Of a DNA stretch of 64,000 nucleotides, positions 1 through 8,409 are shown one piece after another. The DNA is from Firmicutes bacterium UBA2058 (GTDB lineage Bacteria; Bacillota; Clostridia; Tissierellales; Sedimentibacteraceae). The stretch lies in assembly GCA_002332905.1 (NCBI GenBank), contig DDAM01000020.1, forward strand, positions 62,001-126,000, in the 5' to 3' direction. Under the pieces are notes generated by a model that saw nothing but the letters and a program-made list of their open reading frames with translations, searched no databases and was not told the origin of the DNA. The first letter of the stretch is position 1; the number at the start of each line of letters is the position of its first letter. The translations under genes and the position numbers were made by a program.

Positions 1-562
1 AATCAACAAGCTTTCTCCTTTTGTTGTCATGATTTTAGCTTACTTCTTCTTGAAAGAAAAAATAACTAAATTTCATATAATCGCTTTAGCTTTGGCACTA
101 TTAGGCTCATGGCTTGTTATAAAGCCACAATTTAATTCTTCCATCATGCCAATATCAATACTATTAATTTCAGCAATTCTATCAGGTATTGCATTTACAT
201 CACTTAGAGCTTTGGGGGATAAGGAAAATGAATATACAATAATATTTCACTACTCCTTTATTTCTGTTGCTTTAAGTATACCATTTTTATTATTTAATTT
301 TGTACTTACTGATTTGAAAGGTACACTTATATTATTGTCTGTTGGAATCTTCGCAGCAGTAGGTCAAATAGCTTTAACCTATGCATATAAGCTGGCTCCT
401 GCTTCAGAAGTCTCTATATACGACTATTCAAATATAATATTTTCAAGTCTTATAGGGTACTTTTTTTTACAGGAACAGCTTGATTGGATTGAAATTGTAG
501 GAATAATAATTATAATATCTTCATCAATTATTGTTTATAAAGCTAATAAAAAAATTGAGTAA
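1..562 (+). CDS. EamA/DMT-family transporter, 3' part
   Basis: The open frame runs in from the left edge (codons in frame from base 2), so the ATG at 29 is internal and only the C-terminal part is present. The visible part is very hydrophobic with about six membrane segments. It has the EamA hallmark of a 'LSP-F-V-ML-YFFLKEK' element that recurs near the C-terminus as 'SSLIGYFFLQEQ', each followed by a helix rich in Ile/Gly. DMT/EamA proteins export or import small metabolites such as amino acids across the cytoplasmic membrane; the substrate cannot be told from sequence. The tail is a short basic cytoplasmic stretch (KANKKIE). It is followed 54 bases later by ytaF on the same strand, with no clear terminator between. 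Confidence 0.85.
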   Translation, partial: INKLSPFVVMILAYFFLKEKITKFHIIALALALLGSWLVIKPQFNSSIMPISILLISAILSGIAFTSLRALGDKENEYTIIFHYSFISVALSIPFLLFNFVLTDLKGTLILLSVGIFAAVGQIALTYAYKLAPASEVSIYDYSNIIFSSLIGYFFLQEQLDWIEIVGIIIIISSSIIVYKANKKIE

Positions 563-616
563 CTTTGCCTCCACTTACGAATAGAATATTAGGATGTAAT
601 AAGGAGGTATATTTTA

Positions 617-1258
617 ATGCACAATTTAATTTCTAATGTACAAACTATTTTTCTAGTTGTTGCATTGTCTATAGATGCATTTGTAGTAAGTGCATCATAT
701 GGAGCAAATAAAATTACAATTCCAATACTATCATCATTATTAATGACATTAATATGTACTTTGTCTTTAGCAATTTCTTTATTTCTAGGCTCAGCTTTAA
801 GCTCAATTGTTTCACCATCTTTAACAAAAATAATGGCATGCTCACTTTTAATATTTTTAGGTATAGAACAGCTTTTTGATAGTTATATAAAAAGCTTAAT
901 TAAAAAAAATAAAAATTTAGAAAAGAAAGTACAATTTAAAATAAGCGATTTAAAATTTGTTCTTAATATTTATGCTGATCCTCAAACAGCAGATATTGAC
1001 AAATCAAAATCATTATCTTTGTTTGAATCAATTTTTTTAGCTACAGCCTTGTCATTAGACGGATTAGTAGTTGGCTTTGGTGCAGGTTTAGTTCAAATTA
1101 GCATAATAAAAATTTTAATATGTTCGTTAATAATAAATCTTTTGGCGATAATAGGAGGCTTTTTTATTGGAAACATAATAGGTAAGAAATGCAAGCTTGA
1201 CTTATCATTTTTAAGCGGAACTATATTAATTATATTAGCTATAATGACAATAAAATAA
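617..1258 (+). CDS. ytaF: YtaF-type sporulation membrane protein (MntP/DUF204 family)
   Basis: 213-residue integral membrane protein with two homologous halves. Each half begins with the family signature of an acidic residue in a membrane helix: 'ALSIDAFVVSASYGA' near residue 16 and 'ALSLDGLVVGFGAGL' near residue 143. This duplicated Asp motif is typical of the MntP manganese-efflux / YtaF sporulation membrane family. Length and the long basic cytoplasmic loop (residues about 95-125) fit YtaF better than the shorter MntP. The start follows a strong AAGGAGG (600-606). A bidirectional terminator lies just downstream. Ion-transport activity is only inferred from family membership. Confidence 0.8.
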   Translation: MHNLISNVQTIFLVVALSIDAFVVSASYGANKITIPILSSLLMTLICTLSLAISLFLGSALSSIVSPSLTKIMACSLLIFLGIEQLFDSYIKSLIKKNKNLEKKVQFKISDLKFVLNIYADPQTADIDKSKSLSLFESIFLATALSLDGLVVGFGAGLVQISIIKILICSLIINLLAIIGGFFIGNIIGKKCKLDLSFLSGTILIILAIMTIK

Positions 1259-1272
1259 ACATTTTTATATAG

Positions 1273-1300
1273 TTTAAATAAAAAAATGAACTACGTTCAC
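1273..1300 (-). terminator. Intrinsic terminator hairpin, copy 1 of a repeated type
   Basis: On the minus strand a short perfect palindrome GTGAACGTAGTTCA is followed by seven T residues. It would terminate transcription leaving the lrp gene. A nearly identical 28-base unit (one mismatch) occurs at 52051-52078, again downstream of a minus-strand gene. Confidence 0.6.
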
Positions 1301-1312
1301 TATCTAAAAGAA

Positions 1313-1343
1313 AATGCTACGCATTTATAAGCTGCGCAGCATT
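1313..1343. terminator. Hairpin between convergent ytaF and lrp
   Basis: AATGCTACGC pairs with GCGCAGCATT with one mismatch and an 11-base loop, followed by a T-rich stretch on the plus strand. It is placed to end ytaF transcription, and it lies in the 3' region of the convergent lrp gene too. Confidence 0.6.
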
Positions 1344-1361
1344 ATTTTATTTACATAAAAA

Positions 1362-1793
1362 TTAAATTGGATAATTTTCTATTGGACTGGACATAATAAT
1401 ATATGTTTCAGTATTTCCATAGAATTGTACCTTGCCTACAAGTTCCTCTAGATGAGTCATTTCTCTTAGATATGCTTTCATAATCATGCTATAAGGACCT
1501 GTAACATGATGACACTCTACAATTTCCTGAGATTTTCTGGCAAATTCTAAGAATTTTTCTTGTTTTTCTGGTTTTATTGCTACGTTTATAAGTGCACATA
1601 TAGGTTTTCCAACCTTGCTATTATTAACTATAGCCTTATACTTTTCAATTATTCCTGCCTCTTCTAGTCTTTTAACTCTCTCAGCTACAGCAGGTGGACT
1701 AAGAGAAACCGTTTTGCCTAAATCTTTCATTGATATTCTTCCATCTTTTTGTAAGATATCAATTATCTTTAAATCTGTAATATCCAAAAACAT
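1362..1793 (-). CDS. Lrp/AsnC-family transcriptional regulator
   Basis: About 143 residues, the usual size for the family. It has an N-terminal AsnC-type winged helix ('LDITDLKIIDILQKDGRISMKDLGKTVSLSPPAV-RVKRLEEAGII', residues 4-50) followed by an RAM ligand-binding domain (from about residue 65, with 'VTGPYSMIMKAYL'). Such proteins bind DNA as dimers/octamers and respond to amino acids. A frame with GTG lies one codon upstream (1796), but the ATG at 1793 sits at a better distance from AAGG. It is divergent from the carboxyltransferase gene at 2078 across 284 bases, so regulation of that neighbour is plausible but not shown. Confidence 0.9.
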   Translation of the reverse strand: MFLDITDLKIIDILQKDGRISMKDLGKTVSLSPPAVAERVKRLEEAGIIEKYKAIVNNSKVGKPICALINVAIKPEKQEKFLEFARKSQEIVECHHVTGPYSMIMKAYLREMTHLEELVGKVQFYGNTETYIIMSSPIENYPI

Positions 1794-2077
1794 CACCGCC
1801 TTATCTAATTAATATATTTTACACTATTAGCTATTTATGCACTGTATTTTAACAAAACAGCTTATGTTTGTTATGTACATACTAAACATTTAATGGTAAT
1901 ATATTTACAAATCTATTATGATTAATTATAACATAATTATATTAAGTTAATCAAGTAATAACTTTATAAATTTAAGTAAATTATAAATTATTTATTTGAG
2001 ATTATATGAAAAGTCAATAAAATTTTATTAAAATAGAGAAACTAATATGAAAAATATTAGAAAGGAGAACATAAAGA
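1794..2077. promoter_or_regulatory. Divergent intergenic region, Lrp regulator / carboxyltransferase
   Basis: About 280 bases, extremely AT-rich, containing the outward promoters of both neighbours. I see many short A/T tracts, as expected for Lrp binding, but no operator or riboswitch that I can define. A good AGAAAGGAG ribosome site precedes the gene at 2078. Confidence 0.4.
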
Positions 2078-3451
2078 ATGGCAAAAGTAAAAATTACTGA
2101 AACTTCATTACGTGACGGTCATCAATCTTTAATAGCAACAAGATTGTCAAATAATGAAATTTTACCAATAGTTGAAGAAATGGATAAGGCAGGCTTTTAT
2201 TCAATGGAAGTATGGGGTGGTGCTACATTTGATGCATGCTTAAGATTTCTTAACGAAGATCCATGGGAAAGATTAAGACAAATAAGAAAAAGAGCTAAAA
2301 ATACAAAGCTTCAAATGTTATCAAGAGGTCAAAACATACTAGGTTACAAACACTATGCAGATGATATTGTTGAATTATTTTTAAAGAAAGCTATATCAGA
2401 GGGTATTGATATTGTAAGAGTATTTGACGCTTTAAATGATATCAGAAATCTTGAAAAATCAATTAATACAGTAAAAAAAGAAGGTGCTCATTGTCAATGT
2501 GCCATATCATACACAACAAGCCCTATTCATACTAAAGAATTTTATATAAATTTAATTAAACAATTCGAATCTGTTGGTGCAGACTCAATATGTATAAAAG
2601 ATATGTCAGGAATTTTATTACCTTATGATGCATACGACTTAATAAAAGACATTAAAAAGGTTACAAAACTTCCAATTGAGCTTCATAACCACTGTACAAG
2701 CGGTATAGCTCAAATGACTATGTTAAAAGCTATAGAAGCAGGTATTGATATAGTTGATACTGCTATATCTCCACTTTCATCAGGTACATCACAACCTGCA
2801 ACAGAGTCACTAGTACATACACTAAAAGGTACTGAATATGATACTGGAATAGATGTTGACTGTTTAGGAAAAGTAGCTGATTATTTCAAACCGATAATGA
2901 ATAAATATATAGAAAACAAAACGTTAAGCACAAAAGTACTTATGACAGAACCTAAGACATTACAATTCCAAGTACCTGGTGGTATGATGTCAAATATGAT
3001 ATCACAAATGAAGGAATTAAATGCTTCTGATAAATATGAAGACGTACTTGCTGAAATTCCAAAAGTTAGAGAAGATTTAGGATATCCACCACTTGTAACT
3101 CCTATGAGTCAAATGGTTGGTACTCAAGCAGTATTTAATATTATATCTGGCGGAAGATATAAAATTATTCCAACAGAAATTAAAAAATACGTTCAAGGAC
3201 TATATGGTAAACCAGCAGTAGAGATTTCTGATGAAATAACTAAAAAAATCATAGGTGATGAAAAAGTTATTACTGTTAGACCAGCAGATTTGTTAGAAGA
3301 CGAATTTGAAAAGAACAAAAAAGAAATAGGTGACTTAGCAGAATCTGTAGAAGATATATTATCATATACTTTATTCCCACAGGTCACTAAAGAATTCTTA
3401 GAAAAAAGACGTTTTAAAGAGTATGAAAACTCTGAAAGAGGAACTATATAA
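2078..3451 (+). CDS. oadA: Carboxyltransferase subunit (oxaloacetate decarboxylase alpha / pyruvate carboxylase subunit B type)
   Basis: 457 residues. It begins with the HMGL-like TIM-barrel signature 'ITETSLRDGHQSLIATRL' (residues 6-23). Further on are the metal/biotin-site motifs 'ELHNHCTSGIAQMTMLKAIEAG' near 205-226 and the following 'DTAISPLSSGTSQPATESL', and then the conserved carboxylase domain ('PGGMMSNM', 'PPLVTPMSQMVGTQAVFN'). It stops before any biotinyl domain (no MKM motif), so it needs a separate biotin carrier, as in multi-subunit Na+-pumping decarboxylases or transcarboxylases. No gamma, beta or carrier subunit lies beside it. It transfers carboxyl between oxaloacetate/pyruvate (or a related acid) and biotin. 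The exact substrate is open. A terminator follows at 3468. Confidence 0.9.
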   Translation: MAKVKITETSLRDGHQSLIATRLSNNEILPIVEEMDKAGFYSMEVWGGATFDACLRFLNEDPWERLRQIRKRAKNTKLQMLSRGQNILGYKHYADDIVELFLKKAISEGIDIVRVFDALNDIRNLEKSINTVKKEGAHCQCAISYTTSPIHTKEFYINLIKQFESVGADSICIKDMSGILLPYDAYDLIKDIKKVTKLPIELHNHCTSGIAQMTMLKAIEAGIDIVDTAISPLSSGTSQPATESLVHTLKGTEYDTGIDVDCLGKVADYFKPIMNKYIENKTLSTKVLMTEPKTLQFQVPGGMMSNMISQMKELNASDKYEDVLAEIPKVREDLGYPPLVTPMSQMVGTQAVFNIISGGRYKIIPTEIKKYVQGLYGKPAVEISDEITKKIIGDEKVITVRPADLLEDEFEKNKKEIGDLAESVEDILSYTLFPQVTKEFLEKRRFKEYENSERGTI

Positions 3452-3467
3452 TATTTTAAAAATTTAT

Positions 3468-3508
3468 AAAGTCGCAGACTACAAAAAGTTTAGCGACTTT
3501 ATTTTTTT
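3468..3508 (+). terminator. Intrinsic terminator of the carboxyltransferase gene
   Basis: AAAGTCGC pairs perfectly with GCGACTTT across a 17-base loop and is followed by ATTTTTTT. Confidence 0.8.
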
Positions 3509-3691
3509 AAACTATAAGTTTTTTATTATATTCAAATCTGAACTGTAATATATCAAATAGATTACCATTAACAAAAAACAACTAAATGAACTTTTAGATA
3601 CCTTAATATTAGCTCTCCACAAAAATTAATAAACAAGCAACGTTTATTTCCCATTGTCCATAGTAAGAGGAGCATATTACTATAAAATATT

Positions 3692-3916
3692 CTATTTATT
3701 TAATAGACTTTTAATTTGCGTAACATCATCTTTTATATCTTCAACTAATTTGAGCTTGTCTGTAAGCGAAGAAATGATGTTTTGATAATTTTTTTCTCTT
3801 TCTTCCTGCCTGAGATCTCTTTTCTCTTGAGTTTTTATTATATATAATATCATCATTACTGATGATAAAGCCCAAAACCCTTGAGTTGATGCAATCTGTA
3901 TTATTTTATCTTCCAT
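3692..3916 (-). CDS. BhlA/UviB-family holin-like peptide
   Basis: 74 residues: a short amphipathic N-terminus ('IIQIASTQGFWALSSVMMILYIIKTQEKRDLRQEER'), one membrane helix at about 14-30, then a charged coiled-coil tail ending in 'VEDIKDDVTQIKSLLNK'. This layout, with the T/S-Q-G-x-A/W motif before the helix and the V-E-x-I-x-x-D-V-x-x-I-K-x-L-L tail, is that of UviB/BhlA peptides found with clostridial bacteriocins and Bacillus prophages. They are thought to make membrane lesions that let a hydrolase or bacteriocin out. RBS AGGAGGAT precedes the start. It is the only apparently intact member of a decayed lysis module (3692-5133). Confidence 0.75.
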   Translation of the reverse strand: MEDKIIQIASTQGFWALSSVMMILYIIKTQEKRDLRQEEREKNYQNIISSLTDKLKLVEDIKDDVTQIKSLLNK

Positions 3917-3946
3917 GGTTCTATCCTCCTACTTTAATTTAAAAAA

Positions 3947-4376
3947 CTATTTTATTTCGCTAATTACCTCTTTAATAGTATCTAATCCCCTATTTTTTGT
4001 CCTATTAACAGCTTGTCTTGAAATTCGTAATATTTTTGCTATTTCATTATCAGAATACCCAAATACATATCTTAAAATAATTATCCTTCTCTGTAATTCC
4101 GTTAAATAAGAAAGATACACATTCTCAAAATCGTCTATTTCATCAAAAGAAGGAACATCTTTTACAAAAGTATTTTCATCATCTAAATAAACATATTGAA
4201 TTTTATTCTTTTGTATTTGTAATAAATTTAAATATGTATTAACAAAAAATTTATTAGTGTAATTTACGACTGCACCATCACATTTAGAATTTAAAGCACT
4301 GAAATTAGTGTTTTTTATAAATTCCAAGAATCGGATAACAATGTCAGTTTCAGCAGTTTCATAGTTCAGATTTCTG
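3947..4376 (-). pseudogene. TcdR/UviA-type group 5 sigma factor, N-terminus deleted
   Basis: The frame that could start at a weak TTG at 4327 in fact reads upstream without a stop to the hydrolase gene. It includes 'NLNYETAETDIVIRFLEFI' before it, which matches the region-2 start of TcdR/UviA/BotR sigma factors. The C-terminal region 4 is intact: 'LTELQRRIIILRYVFGYSDNEIAKILRISRQAVNRTKNRGL'. What is missing is the first roughly 35 residues including start and RBS; instead the frame is joined to the end of the truncated hydrolase ORF at about 4375-4390. No Shine-Dalgarno precedes the TTG. In clostridia these sigma factors switch on toxin or bacteriocin genes and often sit beside uviB, as here (31-base gap). 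Most likely non-functional. Confidence 0.7.
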
Positions 4377-4988
4377 CTACACTTTATTGCTTGGTCCTTC
4401 CTTTTTCAACTTATATTCACGGAAATGAATAGCAGCTAACATCTGCCACGGTATATCATATGTTTGAGCAGCACTCTGATAAAAAGGTATATTTGAGTTT
4501 AGTAGTGTTAACTCTGAGGATGTCAGAATATTCTGCCCACTATAATCTGTATAGTTAGGTATACCAGTACCAAGATTGGTGTCAATAATATATGACCTTG
4601 TTTTCTGAGTTCCTGAAATCGTATACTCAATAAAGGCGAAAGAGCCTTCTTTTTTACCCAAATAGGATACAGTCACTCCCTTGCTTAATTTGCTCGAAAT
4701 CGTATAGCTAGATGTGGATGGACCCTTATAAGTATCTGCGGTTTTATGGATATATCTAGTAGCATTTGTTGGAGTAAAAGTCGGTATATTCGTTTCTGTA
4801 ATGTCAACCGATGAAGCCGGAACATACGCTCTTGATTTATTTGGACTATTATCGTATTCAATGCAAACCCAAGTGCCTTCTTTCCATAAAACTGTTACGG
4901 TATAATTAATGCTGATTTGTGAGTGTACATACGGATACGTAGTCGCTGGACCGGTATACGTAGCCTGTGATTTATTCATTTTAGACAT
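4377..4988 (-). pseudogene. SH3-repeat cell-wall hydrolase, C-terminally truncated
   Basis: 203 residues. Two SH3-like repeats (residues about 8-65, 'TYTGPATTYPYVHSQIS', and 80-140, 'TADTYKGPSTSSYTI') precede the first helix of a lysozyme/transglycosylase-like domain, 'IPWQMLAAIHFREYKLKKEGPSN'. In full-length relatives GPSN is followed by a Gly-rich stretch and about 100 more residues; here the ORF ends two codons later (KV stop), exactly where the sigma-factor remnant begins. The start is well supported (AAGGAGAG before ATG). I read it as an endolysin/autolysin that lost its catalytic C-terminus in the same deletion that removed the sigma factor's start. Whether a truncated SH3 protein is still made is unknown. 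Confidence 0.65.
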
Positions 4989-5013
4989 TTTAATTCTCTC
5001 CTTAATTTAGTTT

Positions 5014-5133
5014 TTAGCTTCCAACACAATAACAACTATTTGGACATAACGGTGAATTTGGCTTGTCCAAGGTCGAACCACCGAGCTGTATTTGTTTGGT
5101 ACGCTTGTTAATTAAAGAGAAAATTAAACTCAT
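5014..5133 (-). CDS. Small Cys-containing ORF upstream of the hydrolase remnant
   Basis: 39 codons with an ATG start, ending 25 bases before the hydrolase start. The peptide has a basic N-terminal half ending in Gly-Gly ('NKRTKQIQLGG'), then a short tail 'STLDKPNSPLCPNSCYCVGS' with three cysteines. I do not recognise it. A Gly-Gly followed by a Cys-rich tail is reminiscent of double-glycine peptide precursors, and the lysis-module context would suit a bacteriocin-like product. However, there is no good Shine-Dalgarno (only GGG), and it could equally be the end of a decayed larger gene. Confidence 0.35.
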   Translation of the reverse strand: MSLIFSLINKRTKQIQLGGSTLDKPNSPLCPNSCYCVGS

Positions 5134-5377
5134 AAATGTAAACCCGAATATATAAGAAAATTATAGCAAAATAAAATTAATAAAAAAGCAGGCACTACGA
5201 CAATTTTAACGTAATATCTGCTTTATTTTTTGTTTTTAGAAATGCCATGCGAATTATCTTTTATTTTAACAATTTTTTTAGGTTTTAGGAGATTTTATTA
5301 TAGGAGATTTTATTAGGCCTTTGCGAAAATAAAAATGTGAGAATGTTATTATACAGAAATTGAAAGATATAATGTCA
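5134..5377. other. Non-coding stretch between the lysis module and the LRR lipoprotein
   Basis: I see no gene here. AAAGCAG (5185-5191) and CTGCTTT (5218-5224) could form a hairpin with a 26-base loop, flanked by T tracts on both strands; this is a weak candidate terminator for the lipoprotein gene ending at 5378. A direct repeat of about 14 bases (GGAGATTTTATTA) occurs twice around 5288-5315. Confidence 0.4.
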
Positions 5378-6448
5378 TCAATATGTTTCCGTAGTGCAAC
5401 CATACCAAGGATTTGTCCATCCTTCTGTACCTTTGTGATAGTAAATAGTCGGGAGTGGTGGATTTAGCAAATAATTACCAGTTTGCGGTGCATCTCCTTC
5501 AAAGTAAATAGATTGCAAATTATGGCAATCAGCAAATGCACAATGCCAAATAAGGGTTACACTAGATGGAATTGTAATAGTTTTTAAGTTGGAACAACTA
5601 TAAAACGCATTATCGTGAATTGCTGTTACTCCTTCTGGTATCACAACTGAAACTAATGTAGTGCAATCCTGAAAGGCACCATGAGTCTGAAACATATTTC
5701 CGATAGCACTCACCCTCAGTCCATCAATATCTGCTGGAATAATAACATCCCCTCCCTTTCCTACATATTTGGTAACCACTACAGTGTTAGGACTGACATT
5801 ACCAAATTTAGCAATAGAACTTCCCTCTTTGACAACAGAATAATAATAATCACCAGATGCTAAATATGTTTCTGTGCGGTATCCATGCCAATATTCTGTC
5901 CAGCCAGACATACCCTCGTGATAAAAAACAGTTAGTGAATCTTTTGATTCAACGGTAAACGTATTATCATCAATTTGCGGTGCATTCCCTTCAAAATAAA
6001 TAGATTGCAAATTATATCCACTATCAAATGCACCATTCCCTATAAGAGTTACACTAGCTGGAATCGTAACCCACTTCAAATTGATACATCCTTTAAATGC
6101 TCGGTCTTGAATTACAATTACACCGTCTGGAATTATGACTGAAGTTAATGTATTGCAACCCTCAAAAGCTCCAGTTTCCTGGAGCGTGTTTCCGATAGCA
6201 GTCACCTTCTTTCCATCAATTGTCGCCGGTATTTCTATATACCCGCCATCGCCTGCGTACTTGGTGATGGTCACTGTATTATCGCTGTTAACCACGAATT
6301 GATATTCACCAGACACCATATTTATCGGCTGATTAATATCTGGCGCTTCTGATAAATCCCCATTTCGTGAACAAGCACTAAAAATGAATATAAGAACTAA
6401 GGATAGTAGTGTGACAACTGCTGTCCGTAAAAAGTTTGTATTTTTCAT
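5378..6448 (-). CDS. BspA-type leucine-rich-repeat lipoprotein
   Basis: 356 residues with a lipoprotein signal peptide (basic start, hydrophobic run, lipobox FSAC with Cys26), so it is anchored on the outer face of the membrane. The rest is a tandem duplication of one module, residues about 44-195 and 200-356. Each starts with 'VTKY-G-GG---IPA-IDG--V-AIGN' and then carries LRR_5 repeats such as 'GAFEGCNTLTSVIIPDGVI' and 'NLQSIYFEG-APQ'. Each ends in 'YH-G--GWT--W-G--TETY'. BspA-like repeats mediate binding to surfaces or host proteins in other bacteria; the ligand here is unknown. Base composition is visibly less AT-rich than the neighbours, which suggests horizontal acquisition. No operon partner. 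Confidence 0.8.
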   Translation of the reverse strand: MKNTNFLRTAVVTLLSLVLIFIFSACSRNGDLSEAPDINQPINMVSGEYQFVVNSDNTVTITKYAGDGGYIEIPATIDGKKVTAIGNTLQETGAFEGCNTLTSVIIPDGVIVIQDRAFKGCINLKWVTIPASVTLIGNGAFDSGYNLQSIYFEGNAPQIDDNTFTVESKDSLTVFYHEGMSGWTEYWHGYRTETYLASGDYYYSVVKEGSSIAKFGNVSPNTVVVTKYVGKGGDVIIPADIDGLRVSAIGNMFQTHGAFQDCTTLVSVVIPEGVTAIHDNAFYSCSNLKTITIPSSVTLIWHCAFADCHNLQSIYFEGDAPQTGNYLLNPPLPTIYYHKGTEGWTNPWYGCTTETY

Positions 6449-6973
6449 TTTACAATCACTCCAATATTTATTAGTATATATAAATTTAGTTCCATTTCTA
6501 TTATATCCTCCCGCTTTCCATACAATCTACCCCTATCCTCAACTATAATTATTACATTATATAAGACGAATTAGAATATATTTTGTTCCTCAGTTACTAC
6601 TACTTTTATATGATATTTAACTTTTTTTATAATTTTCATATATTTGACCATATAATGGACAAAAGGATATTTTTCTTACAAAAATTTAAGAAAAAAGTCC
6701 TATAGTAATACAATTTATCATTAAAAAACATTATTAAATCTATCTGACTTAATCTAAATCTCTTTATATTTATATTTCGGACATAGACAATAATACTGTT
6801 TCAACATCATATATAAAATTGAAATTCAGTTGCTTTGTTATTTGTATAAGAATATAAAAAAATATGCCTTGAGATTATAAACTTCAAGGCGTATTTTCTG
6901 TATTCAATTTTTTTTAAATTATCTATATGCTACCAAAGATATTCAAGCTATCTTTTCACAATAAATTTAATTA
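6449..6973. other. 525-base non-coding stretch
   Basis: It holds the upstream region of the LRR lipoprotein at its left and the terminator of the GH4 gene at its right. I see no ORF of credible length, no RNA gene and no repeat shared with the rest of the window. Confidence 0.4.
6861..6895 (-). terminator. Intrinsic terminator of the GH4 gene
   Basis: A 12-bp stem (AATATGCCTTGA with TCAAGGCGTATT, one G-U pair) with an 11-base loop; on the minus strand it is followed by a run of seven T including the stem end. Confidence 0.8.
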
Positions 6974-8296
6974 TTATTTATACTCCTTCATAAATCCAAC
7001 TGCTTGATGTGCTTCAATCAAATCATCGCACATTTTTACTATGTTATCTATTGAAAGCTCTGCAGCTGTATGTGGCTCTAATAATGCTGCCTGATATATT
7101 GCTTCTCTTTTTTTAGACACAGCTGCTTCTATTGTTAATAGCTGTGTATTAATATTTGTCATATTCATTGCTGCAAGCTGCTGAGGTAGATTACCTATAA
7201 CTGTCGGGTTAATTCCAGAACCGTCAACCATACATGGTACCTCAACACAAGAATTAGACGGTAAATTAGTTATCAATCCATTATTCATAACATTTCCACC
7301 TATTTTATAAGGCTTGTTAGTTACCATAGCCTCCATTATGTATGATGCATATTCTGTAGTTCTTTTATGAGTTACCTTGCCTCCAAGATATAAATCTTCT
7401 TTTTGTTTTTTCCAGCTAGCTATTTGATTTACGCATCTTCTTGGGTACTCGTCAAGAGGTATATTAAATTTATCAATCAGCTCAGGATATTTAGACTTAA
7501 TGAAAAATGGATTATACTCAGCATTATGCTCACTGCTTTCTGTACAGTAGTGTCCAAAGTATTTGATATACTCATATCTCACCATATCATTATGCTTCTC
7601 ATTTTTATTTTTCTCGGAAGCCTTTTGTCTTATTAACGGATATAAGTCGTTACCTTTCATATCTGTAATTTCCAATAGCCAACCCATGTGATTAATACCA
7701 GCTATTTTATCAATAAATCCATCAACCTCTATTCCCAATCCCTTTAATAATTCTCTAGAGCAGCCTTGTACACTGTGACATAGTCCAACTGTTTTGATGT
7801 TAGTATGACGAAGCATGTATCCTGTAAGCATAGCCATTGGGTTTGTATAGTTTAAAAACCATGCATTGGGACACACCTCCTCCATATCATTAGCAAAGTC
7901 CTTAAGTACAGGAATTGTTCTTAAAGCTCTGAAAATTCCGCCTATACCAATTGTATCTGCAATTGTTTGACGAAGACCATATTTTTTTGGTATTTCAAAG
8001 TCTATAATTGTACATGGATCATAAAGACCTACTTGGATTGCATCAACAACAAAGTTTGCATCTCTTAGAGCTTCTTTTCTGTTTTCTACACCCAAATATT
8101 TTTTTACTATGGCTTTTGATTCATTGCAATTTTTGTTTATTGCAGCAATTAACTCATATGATTCGTTAAGTCTCTCCTCATTTATGTCATATAAAGCTAT
8201 TTCAGCATCTCGAATAGATGGTGTAAGCATTATATCTCCTAAAACATTTTTAGCAAATATTGTACTGCCTGCACCCATAAAAGTTACTTTAATCAT
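6974..8296 (-). CDS. GH4 family alpha-glycosidase (alpha-galactosidase/alpha-glucosidase, MelA-like)
   Basis: 440 residues, the usual GH4 length. The N-terminal Rossmann motif is 'GAGSTIFAKNVLGDI' (residues 8-22) for NAD+. The family signatures NYTNP (149-153), CHSVQ (173-177) and GINHMGW (200-206) supply the divalent-metal ligands Cys173 and His203. CHSVQ rather than the CN-P variants of phospho-glucosidases points to MelA-type alpha-galactosidases or AglA-like alpha-glucosidases acting on unphosphorylated sugars. These enzymes hydrolyse by an NAD-dependent redox-elimination mechanism in the cytoplasm. It is divergent from an AraC-type regulator, the classic melA/melR-like pair, but no sugar transporter is present in the window. 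Start preceded by AGGAG. Confidence 0.88.
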   Translation of the reverse strand: MIKVTFMGAGSTIFAKNVLGDIMLTPSIRDAEIALYDINEERLNESYELIAAINKNCNESKAIVKKYLGVENRKEALRDANFVVDAIQVGLYDPCTIIDFEIPKKYGLRQTIADTIGIGGIFRALRTIPVLKDFANDMEEVCPNAWFLNYTNPMAMLTGYMLRHTNIKTVGLCHSVQGCSRELLKGLGIEVDGFIDKIAGINHMGWLLEITDMKGNDLYPLIRQKASEKNKNEKHNDMVRYEYIKYFGHYCTESSEHNAEYNPFFIKSKYPELIDKFNIPLDEYPRRCVNQIASWKKQKEDLYLGGKVTHKRTTEYASYIMEAMVTNKPYKIGGNVMNNGLITNLPSNSCVEVPCMVDGSGINPTVIGNLPQQLAAMNMTNINTQLLTIEAAVSKKREAIYQAALLEPHTAAELSIDNIVKMCDDLIEAHQAVGFMKEYK

Positions 8297-8409
8297 AATT
8301 TCACTCCTGTTTTTTATATTTGTAATAAAATTATATTATAATTTAAAATAAAAAAACATTACAAAAAGTAAGTATTATATGTTAAAATGTAAGATATAGG
8401 AGGTTAAAT

